Shown piece after piece: positions 13,579-21,562 of a stretch of 43,346 nucleotides of DNA. The DNA is taken from positions 1 through 43,346 of IMG/VR virus record IMGVR_UViG_3300006749_000026. One strand, given 5' to 3'. Both the position numbers and the translations under genes were made by a program. The DNA is from a virus. Positions within the stretch are counted from its first letter, which is position 1, and each line of letters starts with the position of its first letter. Below the pieces are notes generated by a model. That model made no database searches and had not been told where the DNA came from. It saw only the letters and a program-made list of their open reading frames with translations.

Positions 13579-16065
13579 ATGGCTATAGATAAATTAGGAA
13601 CGAACGAAGATCCAGATATAAAAGTCCAGGGATCCTCTGTAGAAATCGTACCAGATACTACAAGAGACGAACAAATTGCAGCAGCAGCTCAGATATTAGT
13701 TGATGATGAAGAAATACTTTTAGACCAAGAAATACAACAAGAGTTGGCACCACAAATGAGTTTTGATGCTAATTTAGTAGACTTTATAGATGAAATTACA
13801 CTCGAAAAAATAGCAAGCGATTTACTCAGTTCTATTAGAGGCGATAAACAATCAAGATCTGAGTGGGAAAAAACTTATACCGATGGCCTTAAATATCTTG
13901 GTATGAAGTTTGATGAAACCAGGTCGCAGCCATTTGAAGGATCATCTGGTGTGGTGCATCCCATTCTTGCTGAGGCTGTAACTCAGTTTCAAGCTCAAGC
14001 CTATAAAGAAATGCTACCCGCAAAAGGTCCAGTAAAAACAGAAATTGTTGGTGCTCGAACTATAGAGACTGAAAATCAAGCTGAACGTGTCCAGGAGTTT
14101 ATGAATTATTACATAATGAATGAAATGGACGAATATGATCCAGAGCTGGATCAAATGCTGTTTTATCTACCATTAGCTGGATCTTGTTTTAAGAAAGTTT
14201 ATTTTGATAATGTGTTAAACAGAGCTGTAGCTAAGTTTATTGCGCCAGAAGATCTTATTGTGCCTTATGAAGCAGCTGACATGAGTTCAGCTGAAAGAAT
14301 TACACACTCAATAACCATGTCTGCCAATGAAATTAAAAAACAGCAAGTATCTGGGTTTTATGCAAATGTCGACATAGGATCTGGCGGCATATCAGAAGAT
14401 ATGAACGATATAGATGAAGCGATAGATGAAATACAAGGCATATCACCCTCTTATAAAGAAAACAGAAACAGAACCGTTTATGAAGTACATACGGTATTAG
14501 ACATAGAAGGTTTTGAAGACATGGACCAAGGCGGTGTACCAACTGGCCTTAAATTACCTTACATAGTGACTATTGAAGAAGACTCGGAACAGGTTTTATC
14601 AATAAGAAGAAATTATATAGAAACAGATCCGTTTAAAAACAAAATCAATTATTTTGTACAATATAAATTTTTACCTGGACTTGGTTTTTATGGCTTAGGC
14701 TTATCACACATGATCGGCGGCCTTTCAAAAGCATCAACATCTATATTAAGACAGCTTATTGATGCTGGTACTCTTGCTAATTTACCTGCTGGTTTTAAAG
14801 CAAGAGGTATGAGGATCCGAGACGAGGACGATCCATTACAACCAGGTGAATTTAGAGATATTGACACTACAGGTGGATCTTTAAGAGAAAATTTAATACC
14901 GCTACCAATAAAAGAGCCAAGTAATGTTTTAATGCAATTACTCGGTATTTTAGTAGATTCTGGTAAGCGTTTTGCCGCTATAGCAGACATGAATGTAGGT
15001 GACATGAACCAAGCAATGCCTGTTGGTACAACTGTTGCTTTACTTGAGCGTGGCACTAAGGTAATGAGCGCAATTCATAAAAGATTGCATTATGCACAAA
15101 GAATTGAGTTTGGATTACTTGCAAAAGTATTTAGTGAGTATTTACCTCCTGTTTATACTTATCAAGTTGGTTCTGGACCAGGTGAAGTAAAACAACAAGA
15201 CTTTGACGATAGAGTAGATATAGTACCAATCTCAGATCCTAATATTTTTTCACAAAGCCAAAGAGTGACCTTAGCTCAAGAACTTTTACAAATGGTTCAA
15301 TCAAACCCAGAAATACACGGCCCTTTAGGAATTTATGAGGCTTACAGAAGAATGTATGCAGCTCTTGGTGTAGATAATGTTGATGCTTTGTTACAGCCAC
15401 CGCCAGACAATACACCTAAACCACAGGATGCAGGTTTAGAAAATGCTGGGTTATTAATGGGCCAACCTGCCCAGGCTTTTCCAGAACAAAATCATCAAGC
15501 GCATTTAGATACGCACAAAAGTTTATTTTTAACTACTATTGTAAAAGAAAGTCCCCAGGTACAAGCTCTTATAATTTCTCACTGCATGCAGCATTTACAA
15601 TTTATGGCAATGCAGCAAGCGCAAGAACAAATGCCACCAGAAATACAACAACAAATACAGCAAATTCAAGGACAAATGCAACAAGTTTCTCCAGAAGAAG
15701 CGCAACAAATCCAACAACAAATACAAATGATTACAGAACAATTTAGTGCCCAGATTATGGCTCAACTAGCTAACGAGTTCTTGCAATCTATTGGTATGGG
15801 GTCTGGTGAAGATCCGTTAGTGGATATAAGAAACCGTGAATTAGATCTAAAAGATAAAGAACTAAACATGGAATCTGAGCAGTTTATGGTAAAACAAGGC
15901 CAAAGACAGCAAGAAAAAATGATGGACGGGCAATTGCAACAAACAAGGATAAATGTGCAAAAAGAAATTGCGGATGATAAACTTGGAGTCGCTTTAGATA
16001 GACTTAAACAAAATGCTGATTTAAAGTTATTTGAATTAGAGAATAAAATTCGAGGAATATTATGA
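13579..16065 (+). CDS. Portal protein (P22-like)
   Basis: 828 residues. An acidic N-terminal extension precedes the portal core: RSEWEKTYTDGLKYLGMKFD, FEGSSGVVHPILAEAVTQFQAQAYKEMLPAKGPVKTEI, then LPLAGSCFKKVYFD and FLPGLGFYGLGLSHMIG. The C-terminus (after ~residue 640) is very Gln-rich and helical (IQQQIQMITEQ), like the extended barrel of P22-type portals. It forms the dodecameric head-tail connector and DNA channel. Its size (P22 portal is 725) and following gene order support a podovirus-like neck. It overlaps the next gene by 4 nt. Confidence 0.93.
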   Translation: MAIDKLGTNEDPDIKVQGSSVEIVPDTTRDEQIAAAAQILVDDEEILLDQEIQQELAPQMSFDANLVDFIDEITLEKIASDLLSSIRGDKQSRSEWEKTYTDGLKYLGMKFDETRSQPFEGSSGVVHPILAEAVTQFQAQAYKEMLPAKGPVKTEIVGARTIETENQAERVQEFMNYYIMNEMDEYDPELDQMLFYLPLAGSCFKKVYFDNVLNRAVAKFIAPEDLIVPYEAADMSSAERITHSITMSANEIKKQQVSGFYANVDIGSGGISEDMNDIDEAIDEIQGISPSYKENRNRTVYEVHTVLDIEGFEDMDQGGVPTGLKLPYIVTIEEDSEQVLSIRRNYIETDPFKNKINYFVQYKFLPGLGFYGLGLSHMIGGLSKASTSILRQLIDAGTLANLPAGFKARGMRIRDEDDPLQPGEFRDIDTTGGSLRENLIPLPIKEPSNVLMQLLGILVDSGKRFAAIADMNVGDMNQAMPVGTTVALLERGTKVMSAIHKRLHYAQRIEFGLLAKVFSEYLPPVYTYQVGSGPGEVKQQDFDDRVDIVPISDPNIFSQSQRVTLAQELLQMVQSNPEIHGPLGIYEAYRRMYAALGVDNVDALLQPPPDNTPKPQDAGLENAGLLMGQPAQAFPEQNHQAHLDTHKSLFLTTIVKESPQVQALIISHCMQHLQFMAMQQAQEQMPPEIQQQIQQIQGQMQQVSPEEAQQIQQQIQMITEQFSAQIMAQLANEFLQSIGMGSGEDPLVDIRNRELDLKDKELNMESEQFMVKQGQRQQEKMMDGQLQQTRINVQKEIADDKLGVALDRLKQNADLKLFELENKIRGIL

Positions 16066-16352
16066 CAACATCTTACAAACTAGAAGCACAGAAAAAATTA
16101 AAAGCTGAAAAAAAACTAATGCGTGAGCAAGAGGCTATGGAGTTAAAACAACAACAAGAAATAGAAGATAAAGCGCATCAAGAAAATATGGCTAGAATAG
16201 CTGCAAAGATGGCAATTATTAATGGTGCAGTGCCAGTAGAGGAGAAAAAAGTTGTTAAAAAAACAACAACAAAGAAAAAATCTACAGCAAAAAAGCCAGC
16301 AGTAAAGAAAAAAACTACGGTTAAAAAAGCAACAAAGAAAAAGACTAAATAA
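16062..16352 (+). CDS. Lys-rich protein with histone-H1-like tail
   Basis: 96 residues. The N-terminal half is a charged helix (KAEKKLMREQEAMELKQQQEI). The C-terminal ~35 residues are almost only Lys, Thr, Ala and Val with KKxTxKK and AKKP phrases, like histone H1 tails and bacterial H1-like proteins. It overlaps the portal by ATGA. It may bind DNA or RNA, or aid head assembly. Low complexity makes homology unreliable, so function is inferred from composition only. Confidence 0.7.
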   Translation: MTTSYKLEAQKKLKAEKKLMREQEAMELKQQQEIEDKAHQENMARIAAKMAIINGAVPVEEKKVVKKTTTKKKSTAKKPAVKKKTTVKKATKKKTK

Positions 16353-16355
16353 ATT

Positions 16356-16538
16356 ATGGATGAAATAGCTGTTTTAGACAGTATTAAAAAATCAATTGCA
16401 CAAAGAGAACAGCAAATACAAGAAACTTTGATGTCTGGTGGACTAAAAGATATTGAACATTATAAATATTTGCAAGGAGAGCTCAGTGCTTTATACTATA
16501 TTGCAAACGAGATAAGTGATATGGGAAAAAATATATGA
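16356..16538 (+). CDS. Small helical protein
   Basis: 60 residues, all helical in appearance (VLDSIKKSIAQREQQIQETL, ELSALYYIANEISDMG). It overlaps the next start by ATGA. I recall similar short proteins between portal and scaffold genes in marine phages. No motif is recognised; a structural or assembly accessory role is suggested by location only. Confidence 0.7.
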   Translation: MDEIAVLDSIKKSIAQREQQIQETLMSGGLKDIEHYKYLQGELSALYYIANEISDMGKNI

Positions 16539-16975
16539 CGAATATTAAAGAAAATAACGTAATGGCCAAAAAGGTAGCAGAGGCATACGTTGAACCAGAT
16601 TCTGTGGTTTTAGATCCAGAAAAGCTAGATCAATCAATTTTAGATCGCATGCCGCAACCAACTGGATGGAGAATGTTAGTGCTACCATACGCAGGAAAAG
16701 CCAAAACAGAAGGTGGTATTATTCTTACAAAACAAACAACGGACAGAGAGGCTTTGTCAACAGTTGTAGCTTATGTGGTTAAAAAAGGACCACTAGCTTA
16801 CAACAACAAAGAGAGATACGGAGATTCACCCTGGTGTGAAGAAAAACAATGGGTTTTAATCGGACGCTACTCTGGTTCGAGATTTAAACTTGAGGACGGT
16901 GCAGAGGTTCGCATTATCAATGATGATGAAGTGATTGCCACCATACTTAATCCAGATGATATAGTGAGCTTATGA
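16535..16975 (+). CDS. GroES-like co-chaperonin (Cpn10)
   Basis: 146 residues from the ATG overlapping the upstream stop (a second ATG at 16562 is possible). A ~45-residue N-terminal extension precedes the Cpn10 fold: GWRMLVLPYAGKAKTEGG, the mobile-loop GGIIL motif (residues 60-64) that in GroES contacts GroEL, then STVVAYVVKKGP and YSGSRFKLEDGAEVRII. GroES caps GroEL for protein folding; phage versions such as T4 gp31 let host GroEL fold the capsid protein. Placement among head genes fits that. No phage GroEL is seen, so host GroEL is the implied partner. Confidence 0.9.
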   Translation: MTNIKENNVMAKKVAEAYVEPDSVVLDPEKLDQSILDRMPQPTGWRMLVLPYAGKAKTEGGIILTKQTTDREALSTVVAYVVKKGPLAYNNKERYGDSPWCEEKQWVLIGRYSGSRFKLEDGAEVRIINDDEVIATILNPDDIVSL

Positions 16976-17880
16976 CGATAGAAGAACAAAATCAAATACA
17001 ACCAGAGGTTGAAGATATTGAGGTAGAAGTTACTGAATCACAAGAAGTTTCTAAAGAGGCTTCAAGCGACGACGAGCTAGAAAATTACACAAAAGGTGTA
17101 TCAAAAAGAATAAACAAACTAAATGAAAGAAAAAGAGCTGCCGAAGAAAAAGCAGCTGCATTAGAAGCTGCATTACAGCAAAGAGAACAAGAAGTCCATG
17201 CTTATTATAACCAAGCATTACAATCTCAAAATAGTTTGTTAGCAAAAGAAGAAGAAACGATTAATTTAAAAGAGCGCGAAGCTAATGAGCTGTATAAAAA
17301 AGCTCATGGTGCAGGCGATGCTGAACTTATGTCAAAAGCTGACAGTTTAAAAAATGAAGTTTCTATACAAAAAGAAAAGGTAAGAATTGCAAAACAGAGA
17401 CAAGAACAAACATATGCTCAGTCACAGCAAAATTACTATCAACAACCTGCACAAGAACAAAAAGTCCAGGTGCAGCCAACTCAAGAGGCTTTAGAATGGA
17501 AGTCAAAAAATAGTTGGTTTGGTGAAGAACCAGAAGCTACACAATACGCTCAATATACACATGTAAATTTGGTTAATGAGGGTTTTGAACCAGATTCAAC
17601 TGAATATTATAATGAGTTAAATAATAGAGTTTATAAAGTTTATCCAGATCTAAGATCTGATAATGCTGATCAAAGTGAGGGCAGGCCCGCTGTGCAAAGA
17701 GTCGCCTCCACTTCCCCAGGAAGTCGGCAAAAAACACAAGGCAAAAAGAACGGTGTGCAATTTTCAAAAAATGAAGTTGACAGACTCCGTGGACTAAAGC
17801 CGCATGGCATGACAGAAGATGCCTGGCTAAAATCCGTTGCTAAAGAAAAACAACGAATTGCATCTAGGGAGGCAAAATGA
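16972..17880 (+). CDS. Putative scaffolding protein
   Basis: 302 residues. Acidic N-terminus (EDIEVEVTESQEV), a long charged coiled coil (INKLNERKRAAEEKAAALEA, LKNEVSIQKEKVRIAKQRQ), a Gln/Tyr-rich linker, and a basic C-terminal helical region (VDRLRGLKPHG, WLKSVAKEKQRIASREAK). This layout and its place before the decoration and capsid genes match scaffolds, whose C-terminal basic helix binds coat protein. No protease gene is recognised, so a P22-like reusable scaffold is possible. It overlaps neighbours by ATGA at both ends. Confidence 0.75.
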   Translation: MTIEEQNQIQPEVEDIEVEVTESQEVSKEASSDDELENYTKGVSKRINKLNERKRAAEEKAAALEAALQQREQEVHAYYNQALQSQNSLLAKEEETINLKEREANELYKKAHGAGDAELMSKADSLKNEVSIQKEKVRIAKQRQEQTYAQSQQNYYQQPAQEQKVQVQPTQEALEWKSKNSWFGEEPEATQYAQYTHVNLVNEGFEPDSTEYYNELNNRVYKVYPDLRSDNADQSEGRPAVQRVASTSPGSRQKTQGKKNGVQFSKNEVDRLRGLKPHGMTEDAWLKSVAKEKQRIASREAK

Positions 17881-18353
17881 CAACTGAAAAAGAAATAACA
17901 CAAACCAGAAATTCTCGTGAATCCGAGCAGCACGCTAAAAATACTCGTAGACAACCATGGCGACCAGTAAGAAAACTTGAAACTCCTCCACCACCAGAAG
18001 GATACGAATATCGTTGGATAAGAGAATCCATGCTTGGTCAAGAGGATAAAGCTAATGTAAGTAGAAGAATTAGAGAAGGATGGGAACTCGTAAGAGGAAC
18101 CGATCTCCCTAGTGAATTTTCTTACCCTACAGCTGACGAAGGAAGACATGCTGGTCTTGTTTATAGTGAAGGCTTGCTATTGGCAAAAATACCTATTGAA
18201 ACCAAAGAAGAACGTAATGCTTATTACGAAGATCAAACCCGTCTTAAAAAAGAGGCTTTAGACAATAATATGTTTACAGAATCCAGAAAAGATGGCAGGT
18301 ACGTTAAGTATGATGCAGATAGAAAGTCTAATGTTACTTTTGGAAAAAAGTAA
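17877..18353 (+). CDS. Conserved head-region protein
   Basis: 158 residues. The basic N-terminus is probably disordered (RNSRESEQHAKNTRRQPW); PPPEGYEYRWIRESM, VSRRIREGWELVRG and LLAKIPIETKEERNAYYEDQ follow, ending in SNVTFGKK. I recall this family (RWIRE ... REGWE ... ARIP ... VTFG) just before the capsid gene in many marine podovirus-like genomes, without a known function. It overlaps the scaffold gene by ATGA. It may be a capsid assembly or minor head protein. Confidence 0.8.
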   Translation: MTTEKEITQTRNSRESEQHAKNTRRQPWRPVRKLETPPPPEGYEYRWIRESMLGQEDKANVSRRIREGWELVRGTDLPSEFSYPTADEGRHAGLVYSEGLLLAKIPIETKEERNAYYEDQTRLKKEALDNNMFTESRKDGRYVKYDADRKSNVTFGKK

Positions 18354-18374
18354 TTAAAATAGGAGAATATAAAA

Positions 18375-18962
18375 ATGGCTAATAAAGATAGCGCATTTGG
18401 ATGTAAACCTGTTCGTATGATGAGCGGAGCACCCTATTCTGGTGGACAATCCAGATATAGAATTGCTAGTGGAGCAACAACACCAATATTCCAAGGCGAC
18501 TTGGTAACACAGCTAACTGGCGGTGTAATTGGTAGACATGCAGCTTCTGGTACTGTTCCAATTGTCGGAGTGTTTAACGGTGTTCAATACACTGATCCAA
18601 CATCTGGCGAACAAGTGTTTAGTAACTATTATCCTGGAAGCATCGCTGCTTCTGATATAATAGCAAGCGTCGTTGATGATCCCAACGTAGTTTTTGAAAT
18701 TCAAGGAGACGCAGCAATGCCTGTGGCCGACTTGTTTGGAAACTTTGAAATCGTTGATGGTTCACCAGTTGGCGATACTTCATCTGGGATTTCTAACACT
18801 GAGATTGCTGTGAGCACTGGTAATACCACTGCTACACTGCCTTTGAAAGCGTTAGACATATCACAGGATCCAGAAAACGATGATGTTTCATCATCAAATA
18901 CTAACGTACTTTGTGTCATACAGAATCATATCTGCGGACAAAAAAGTGCTGGTTTAGCATAA
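18375..18962 (+). CDS. Putative head decoration/structural protein
   Basis: 195 residues after an AGGAGA site. Gly/Ser/Thr/Val-rich and beta-predicted, with SAFGCKPVRMMSGAPYSG at the N-terminus, FQGDLVTQLTGGVIGR, VPIVGVFNGVQYTDP and a Cys pair near the end. Position immediately before the major capsid protein, with its own Shine-Dalgarno, suggests a decoration or stabilising head protein. No signal peptide. The family function is not certain. Confidence 0.75.
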   Translation: MANKDSAFGCKPVRMMSGAPYSGGQSRYRIASGATTPIFQGDLVTQLTGGVIGRHAASGTVPIVGVFNGVQYTDPTSGEQVFSNYYPGSIAASDIIASVVDDPNVVFEIQGDAAMPVADLFGNFEIVDGSPVGDTSSGISNTEIAVSTGNTTATLPLKALDISQDPENDDVSSSNTNVLCVIQNHICGQKSAGLA

Positions 18963-18977
18963 GGAGGCTAAAATAAA

Positions 18978-19895
18978 ATGGCAATTTCAAGAGCACAATT
19001 AGCGAAAGAGCTAGAGCCTGGTCTAAACGCACTTTTTGGAATGTCCTATGATTCCTACGAGAGAGAATATGAAGATATTTTTGTTATCGAGGATTCAAAT
19101 AGAGCATTTGAAGAAGAGGTTTTAGTAACTGGATTCGGTTCTGCACCACTTAAGTCCGAAGGACAGGGTGTACAATTTGACAACGCATCTGAAAGTTACA
19201 GTGCACGTTATACGCATGATACGATTGCGTTAGCGTTTGCTTTAACAGAAGAAGCAGTAGAGGACAATTTATATGACAGTCTCGGGAAGAGATACGTCAA
19301 AGCATTAGCAAAATCTATGGCTAACACCAAAGAGGTTAAAGGCGCTGATGTTTTAAATAATGCTTTCTCTTCTAGCTTTACAGGAGGCGATGGAGTATCA
19401 CTTATTAACACTGCCCACACACTATCTGGTGGTGGAACAGCTGCGAACAGAGCTACTACTATGGCTGACTTAAATGAGGCTTCATTAGAAGACGCATTGA
19501 TTGATATTTCAACTTTCACGGATGATAGAGGTTTAACTATTTCTGTCCAAGCTGACAAACTTGTGGTCCCACCACAGTTAGTGTTTGTTGCTGACAGAAT
19601 CTTAAACTCTCAGCAAAGATCTGGTACAGCTGATAATGACCTTAACGCAATTAAAAACACTGGGGTTTTACCTGGTGGCTATAGCGTCAACCATTATCTT
19701 ACTGATCCAGATGCTTTCTTCATCCTTACATCTGTAAATAGTGCAGGCGAAGGTCTAAAAATGTTCCAAAGATCTCCAATGGAGACTTCAATGGAACCAG
19801 ACTTTTCTACTGGCAATATCAGATATAAAGCGAGAGAGAGATATTCATTCGGTTTCTCTGATTGGAGAGGAATTTACGGATCTCAAGGTGCATAA
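18978..19895 (+). CDS. Major capsid protein
   Basis: 305 residues, after AAGGAGG. Features consistent with an HK97-type coat: helical N-terminus (AISRAQLAKELEPGLNALFG), FGSAPLKSEGQGV, a long helix with FALTEEAVEDNLYDSLGKRY and AKSMANTKEVKGADVLNNAF, ISVQADKLVVPPQLVFVADRIL, and a C-terminal P-domain-like strand with YSFGFSDWRGIYGS. Gene order (portal, GroES, scaffold, decoration, this) supports it. It is followed directly by a strong terminator, so the head operon ends here and high expression is likely. Confidence 0.9.
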   Translation: MAISRAQLAKELEPGLNALFGMSYDSYEREYEDIFVIEDSNRAFEEEVLVTGFGSAPLKSEGQGVQFDNASESYSARYTHDTIALAFALTEEAVEDNLYDSLGKRYVKALAKSMANTKEVKGADVLNNAFSSSFTGGDGVSLINTAHTLSGGGTAANRATTMADLNEASLEDALIDISTFTDDRGLTISVQADKLVVPPQLVFVADRILNSQQRSGTADNDLNAIKNTGVLPGGYSVNHYLTDPDAFFILTSVNSAGEGLKMFQRSPMETSMEPDFSTGNIRYKARERYSFGFSDWRGIYGSQGA

Positions 19896-19938
19896 ATGAA
19901 CGATTAGAAATACCGTTTATAACTCAAGTATTTCAAAC

Positions 19939-19966
19939 AAAGGGCCTCAAAAGGGCCCTTTTTTTT
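19939..19966 (+). terminator. Rho-independent terminator after the capsid gene
   Basis: An 8-bp stem (AAAGGGCC at 19939-19946 with GGCCCTTT at 19954-19961) encloses a 7-nt loop and runs into eight T. It is the clearest terminator in the window. It closes the head operon and insulates the accessory cassette that follows. Confidence 0.92.
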
Positions 19967-19989
19967 GCCTAAAATAAATCAATATATTA

Positions 19990-20044
19990 TGTGTAAATAG
20001 TTGCAATTAGTTGCATATTTTAGTATATTAGTTATGTGGGAATT
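19990..20044 (+). promoter_or_regulatory. Promoter/operator block A, duplicated at 40617
   Basis: It contains TGTGTAAATAGTTGCA (19990-20005), a second TTGCA ten bases on (20011), and TATGTGGGAATT (20033-20044). TTGCAA at 20001 with a 17-nt spacer to TATATT (20024-20029) is a good sigma70-like promoter, putting the start near 20036. A second register, TTGCAT (20011) with 16 nt to TATGTG, is also present. The same elements recur at 40617-40671 with identical spacing. It precedes a strong AAGGAGG at 20064. Confidence 0.75.
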
Positions 20045-20074
20045 GAAATTAAAAAGACAAAAAAAGGAGGTCTT

Positions 20075-20341
20075 ATGAAAGAAGGTGCTTTAATCAAAAA
20101 GCTAAACAAACTTTATCCTGGTGTCAAAGCTACTCCGATGGCTGAGTGGGACGACACCAATGATCCAGGCATTTGGTTTAAAGGTAGTGAAGACAGCATG
20201 GCTGTCGATGGCTTACCGCTTTATGACTGCTACGAAGAGTTTGGGTATGAGATCAACCCAGACGTTGAGAAAATTTTGAACGATGCTGGTTGGATGGCAG
20301 AGCCATACGATGCTGGCACTTTAATGGCTTACCCAAATTAA
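20075..20341 (+). CDS. Small acidic protein of accessory cassette A
   Basis: 88 residues. The ATG at 20075 is chosen over an in-frame GTG at 20036 because AAGGAGG lies four bases upstream and the GTG falls in the promoter block. The sequence has KLNKLYPGVKATPMAEWDD, GIWFKGSEDSMAVDG and a C-terminal AEPYDAGTLMAY, reading as a small alpha/beta domain. It is not recognised with confidence. It is the first gene after promoter block A, so probably expressed separately from the head genes, perhaps early. Confidence 0.75.
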   Translation: MKEGALIKKLNKLYPGVKATPMAEWDDTNDPGIWFKGSEDSMAVDGLPLYDCYEEFGYEINPDVEKILNDAGWMAEPYDAGTLMAYPN

Positions 20342-20353
20342 GGAGGTGGCGTA

Positions 20354-20749
20354 GTGAAAAACTATAAAGATGTTACTCATTATACCAATAGGTATGATGA
20401 TCTTATGAACACTGAACTAGAGATAGTGAAAAATGTTTACAATTATGACAAGGATGGTGCTAGGCAAGACGACTACTTGCTTTATCCAAAATACAGTATC
20501 AAATTGCCTAATAAAATGACTGGACTAAGAATGACCAGCACCATGGATGGTGAACAACCTTGTTATGAGAACACAGCATATTTGAATATGCTTGAGGAAT
20601 ACAATGTTTATCACGACATGAGCATTGCGGACTATCCAAGACACGGTGATACTAAAAGGATTTTTTACAAAGATCTTGAAAAAGCACAAGCTGCTTTATA
20701 TTACTTAAAAAAACACAATAACTATATCAACAAAAAGGAGGTTGCGTAG
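20354..20749 (+). CDS. Unknown cassette protein, GTG start
   Basis: 131 residues, GTG start with AAGGAGGTGG eight bases upstream. Tyr- and Asp-rich, mixed alpha/beta (YPKYSIKLPNKMTGLRM, TKRIFYKDLEKAQAALYYLK). No motif recognised. Its last codons (KKEVA then stop) contain the AAGGAGG that serves the next gene, and the next GTG overlaps its stop by one base, so translation is coupled. Function unknown. Confidence 0.72.
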   Translation: MKNYKDVTHYTNRYDDLMNTELEIVKNVYNYDKDGARQDDYLLYPKYSIKLPNKMTGLRMTSTMDGEQPCYENTAYLNMLEEYNVYHDMSIADYPRHGDTKRIFYKDLEKAQAALYYLKKHNNYINKKEVA

Positions 20750-21054
20750 TGAAATACAAATCAAGTGATGATGTGATAAAAGACTTAATGCCAAAGGTTA
20801 TTAAGTTGGTTAGACAAACAGCATACGTTGATCCAAATGATCCAAGAGTAACTGACGCAGATGCTCTTGGAATAATTGTGGCCAAGTATTTGAAATGGGA
20901 TGGTGCAGACATTATGGAAACAATGCACTCAGCTCTGGAAGATGCCAACTACCACACACTAAACGAAAAATTGTTAGAAACATACAAGGATTGGGAGAAC
21001 GAAGATCCTGGTGAACTTGACTGGAATAATACGGCTAGTCCAGCGCATTATTAA
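20749..21054 (+). CDS. Unknown small helical protein, GTG start
   Basis: 101 residues from the GTG that overlaps the previous stop. Its Shine-Dalgarno is inside the upstream gene's final codons. It is helical and acidic (SDDVIKDLMPKVIKLVRQT, IMETMHSALEDANYHTLNEK) and ends ELDWNNTASPAHY. No family recognised. It belongs to the cassette between the capsid terminator and the leader at 21547. Confidence 0.72.
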   Translation: MKYKSSDDVIKDLMPKVIKLVRQTAYVDPNDPRVTDADALGIIVAKYLKWDGADIMETMHSALEDANYHTLNEKLLETYKDWENEDPGELDWNNTASPAHY

Positions 21055-21069
21055 AAGGAGTTATAAATA

Positions 21070-21552
21070 ATGAAACCAATAAATAGAATATTTGTTGATA
21101 TGGACGGAGTCTTAGCTGACTTCGTCCAGGGCGTTCAAGGGCCAAAGTATTTGAATGGCCCTTTGACTGACGACTTGTATGACGACAATAAAATTGCACT
21201 TAGTAACAAAGGCCTATTCAAAGATCTACCGCCTATGACTGATATGCAAGATCTTATTGACGGCATTAAAGATACAGGTATTTACTGGGAGATCCTAACT
21301 TGTACTGGTGAGCTAAACAGAAAAAAAGTAGCACAAGACAAAACCACTTGGATTAGAGAACATGTAGATCCAGGAGTCGTTATTACTTGTACTTTTAAAG
21401 GTGAGCAAAAAGCAGCCTATGCTAAACCTGGTTCTGTACTTATTGACGACAGGCCTAGAAACATAAACGCCTGGACCGACGCAGGTGGTATAGGTATTCT
21501 TCACGCCAACGCAGCTGACACAATGCAACAGTTGCAAGATCTAATAAACTAG
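21070..21552 (+). CDS. HAD-family 5'(3')-deoxyribonucleotidase-like protein
   Basis: 160 residues after AAAAGGAG. Motif I is VDMDGVLADF, with nucleophile D10 and acid/base D12. A later VLIDDRPRNINAWTDAGG gives the motif IV acidic pair, as in NT5C-type deoxynucleotidases. WEILTCTGE probably holds motif II Thr. The family removes phosphate from deoxynucleoside monophosphates. In a phage it could rebalance dNTP pools or salvage host nucleotides. It is the last gene of cassette A; its stop lies within the palindrome at 21547. Confidence 0.85.
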   Translation: MKPINRIFVDMDGVLADFVQGVQGPKYLNGPLTDDLYDDNKIALSNKGLFKDLPPMTDMQDLIDGIKDTGIYWEILTCTGELNRKKVAQDKTTWIREHVDPGVVITCTFKGEQKAAYAKPGSVLIDDRPRNINAWTDAGGIGILHANAADTMQQLQDLIN

Positions 21553-21562
21553 GTTCCTAGTT
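21547..21562. promoter_or_regulatory. 16-bp palindrome, candidate operator
   Basis: AACTAGG and CCTAGTT flank a TT centre. The 2-nt centre is too short for an RNA loop, which suggests a dimeric protein site in DNA. It covers the upstream stop codon and the first two bases of the -35 box at 21561, a classic place for repression. Confidence 0.5.

Noticed and set aside
20036-20074. GTG at 20036 as the start of the first cassette A gene
   Set aside because: It falls on the predicted transcription start within the shared promoter block, while ATG 20075 has AAGGAGG directly upstream.
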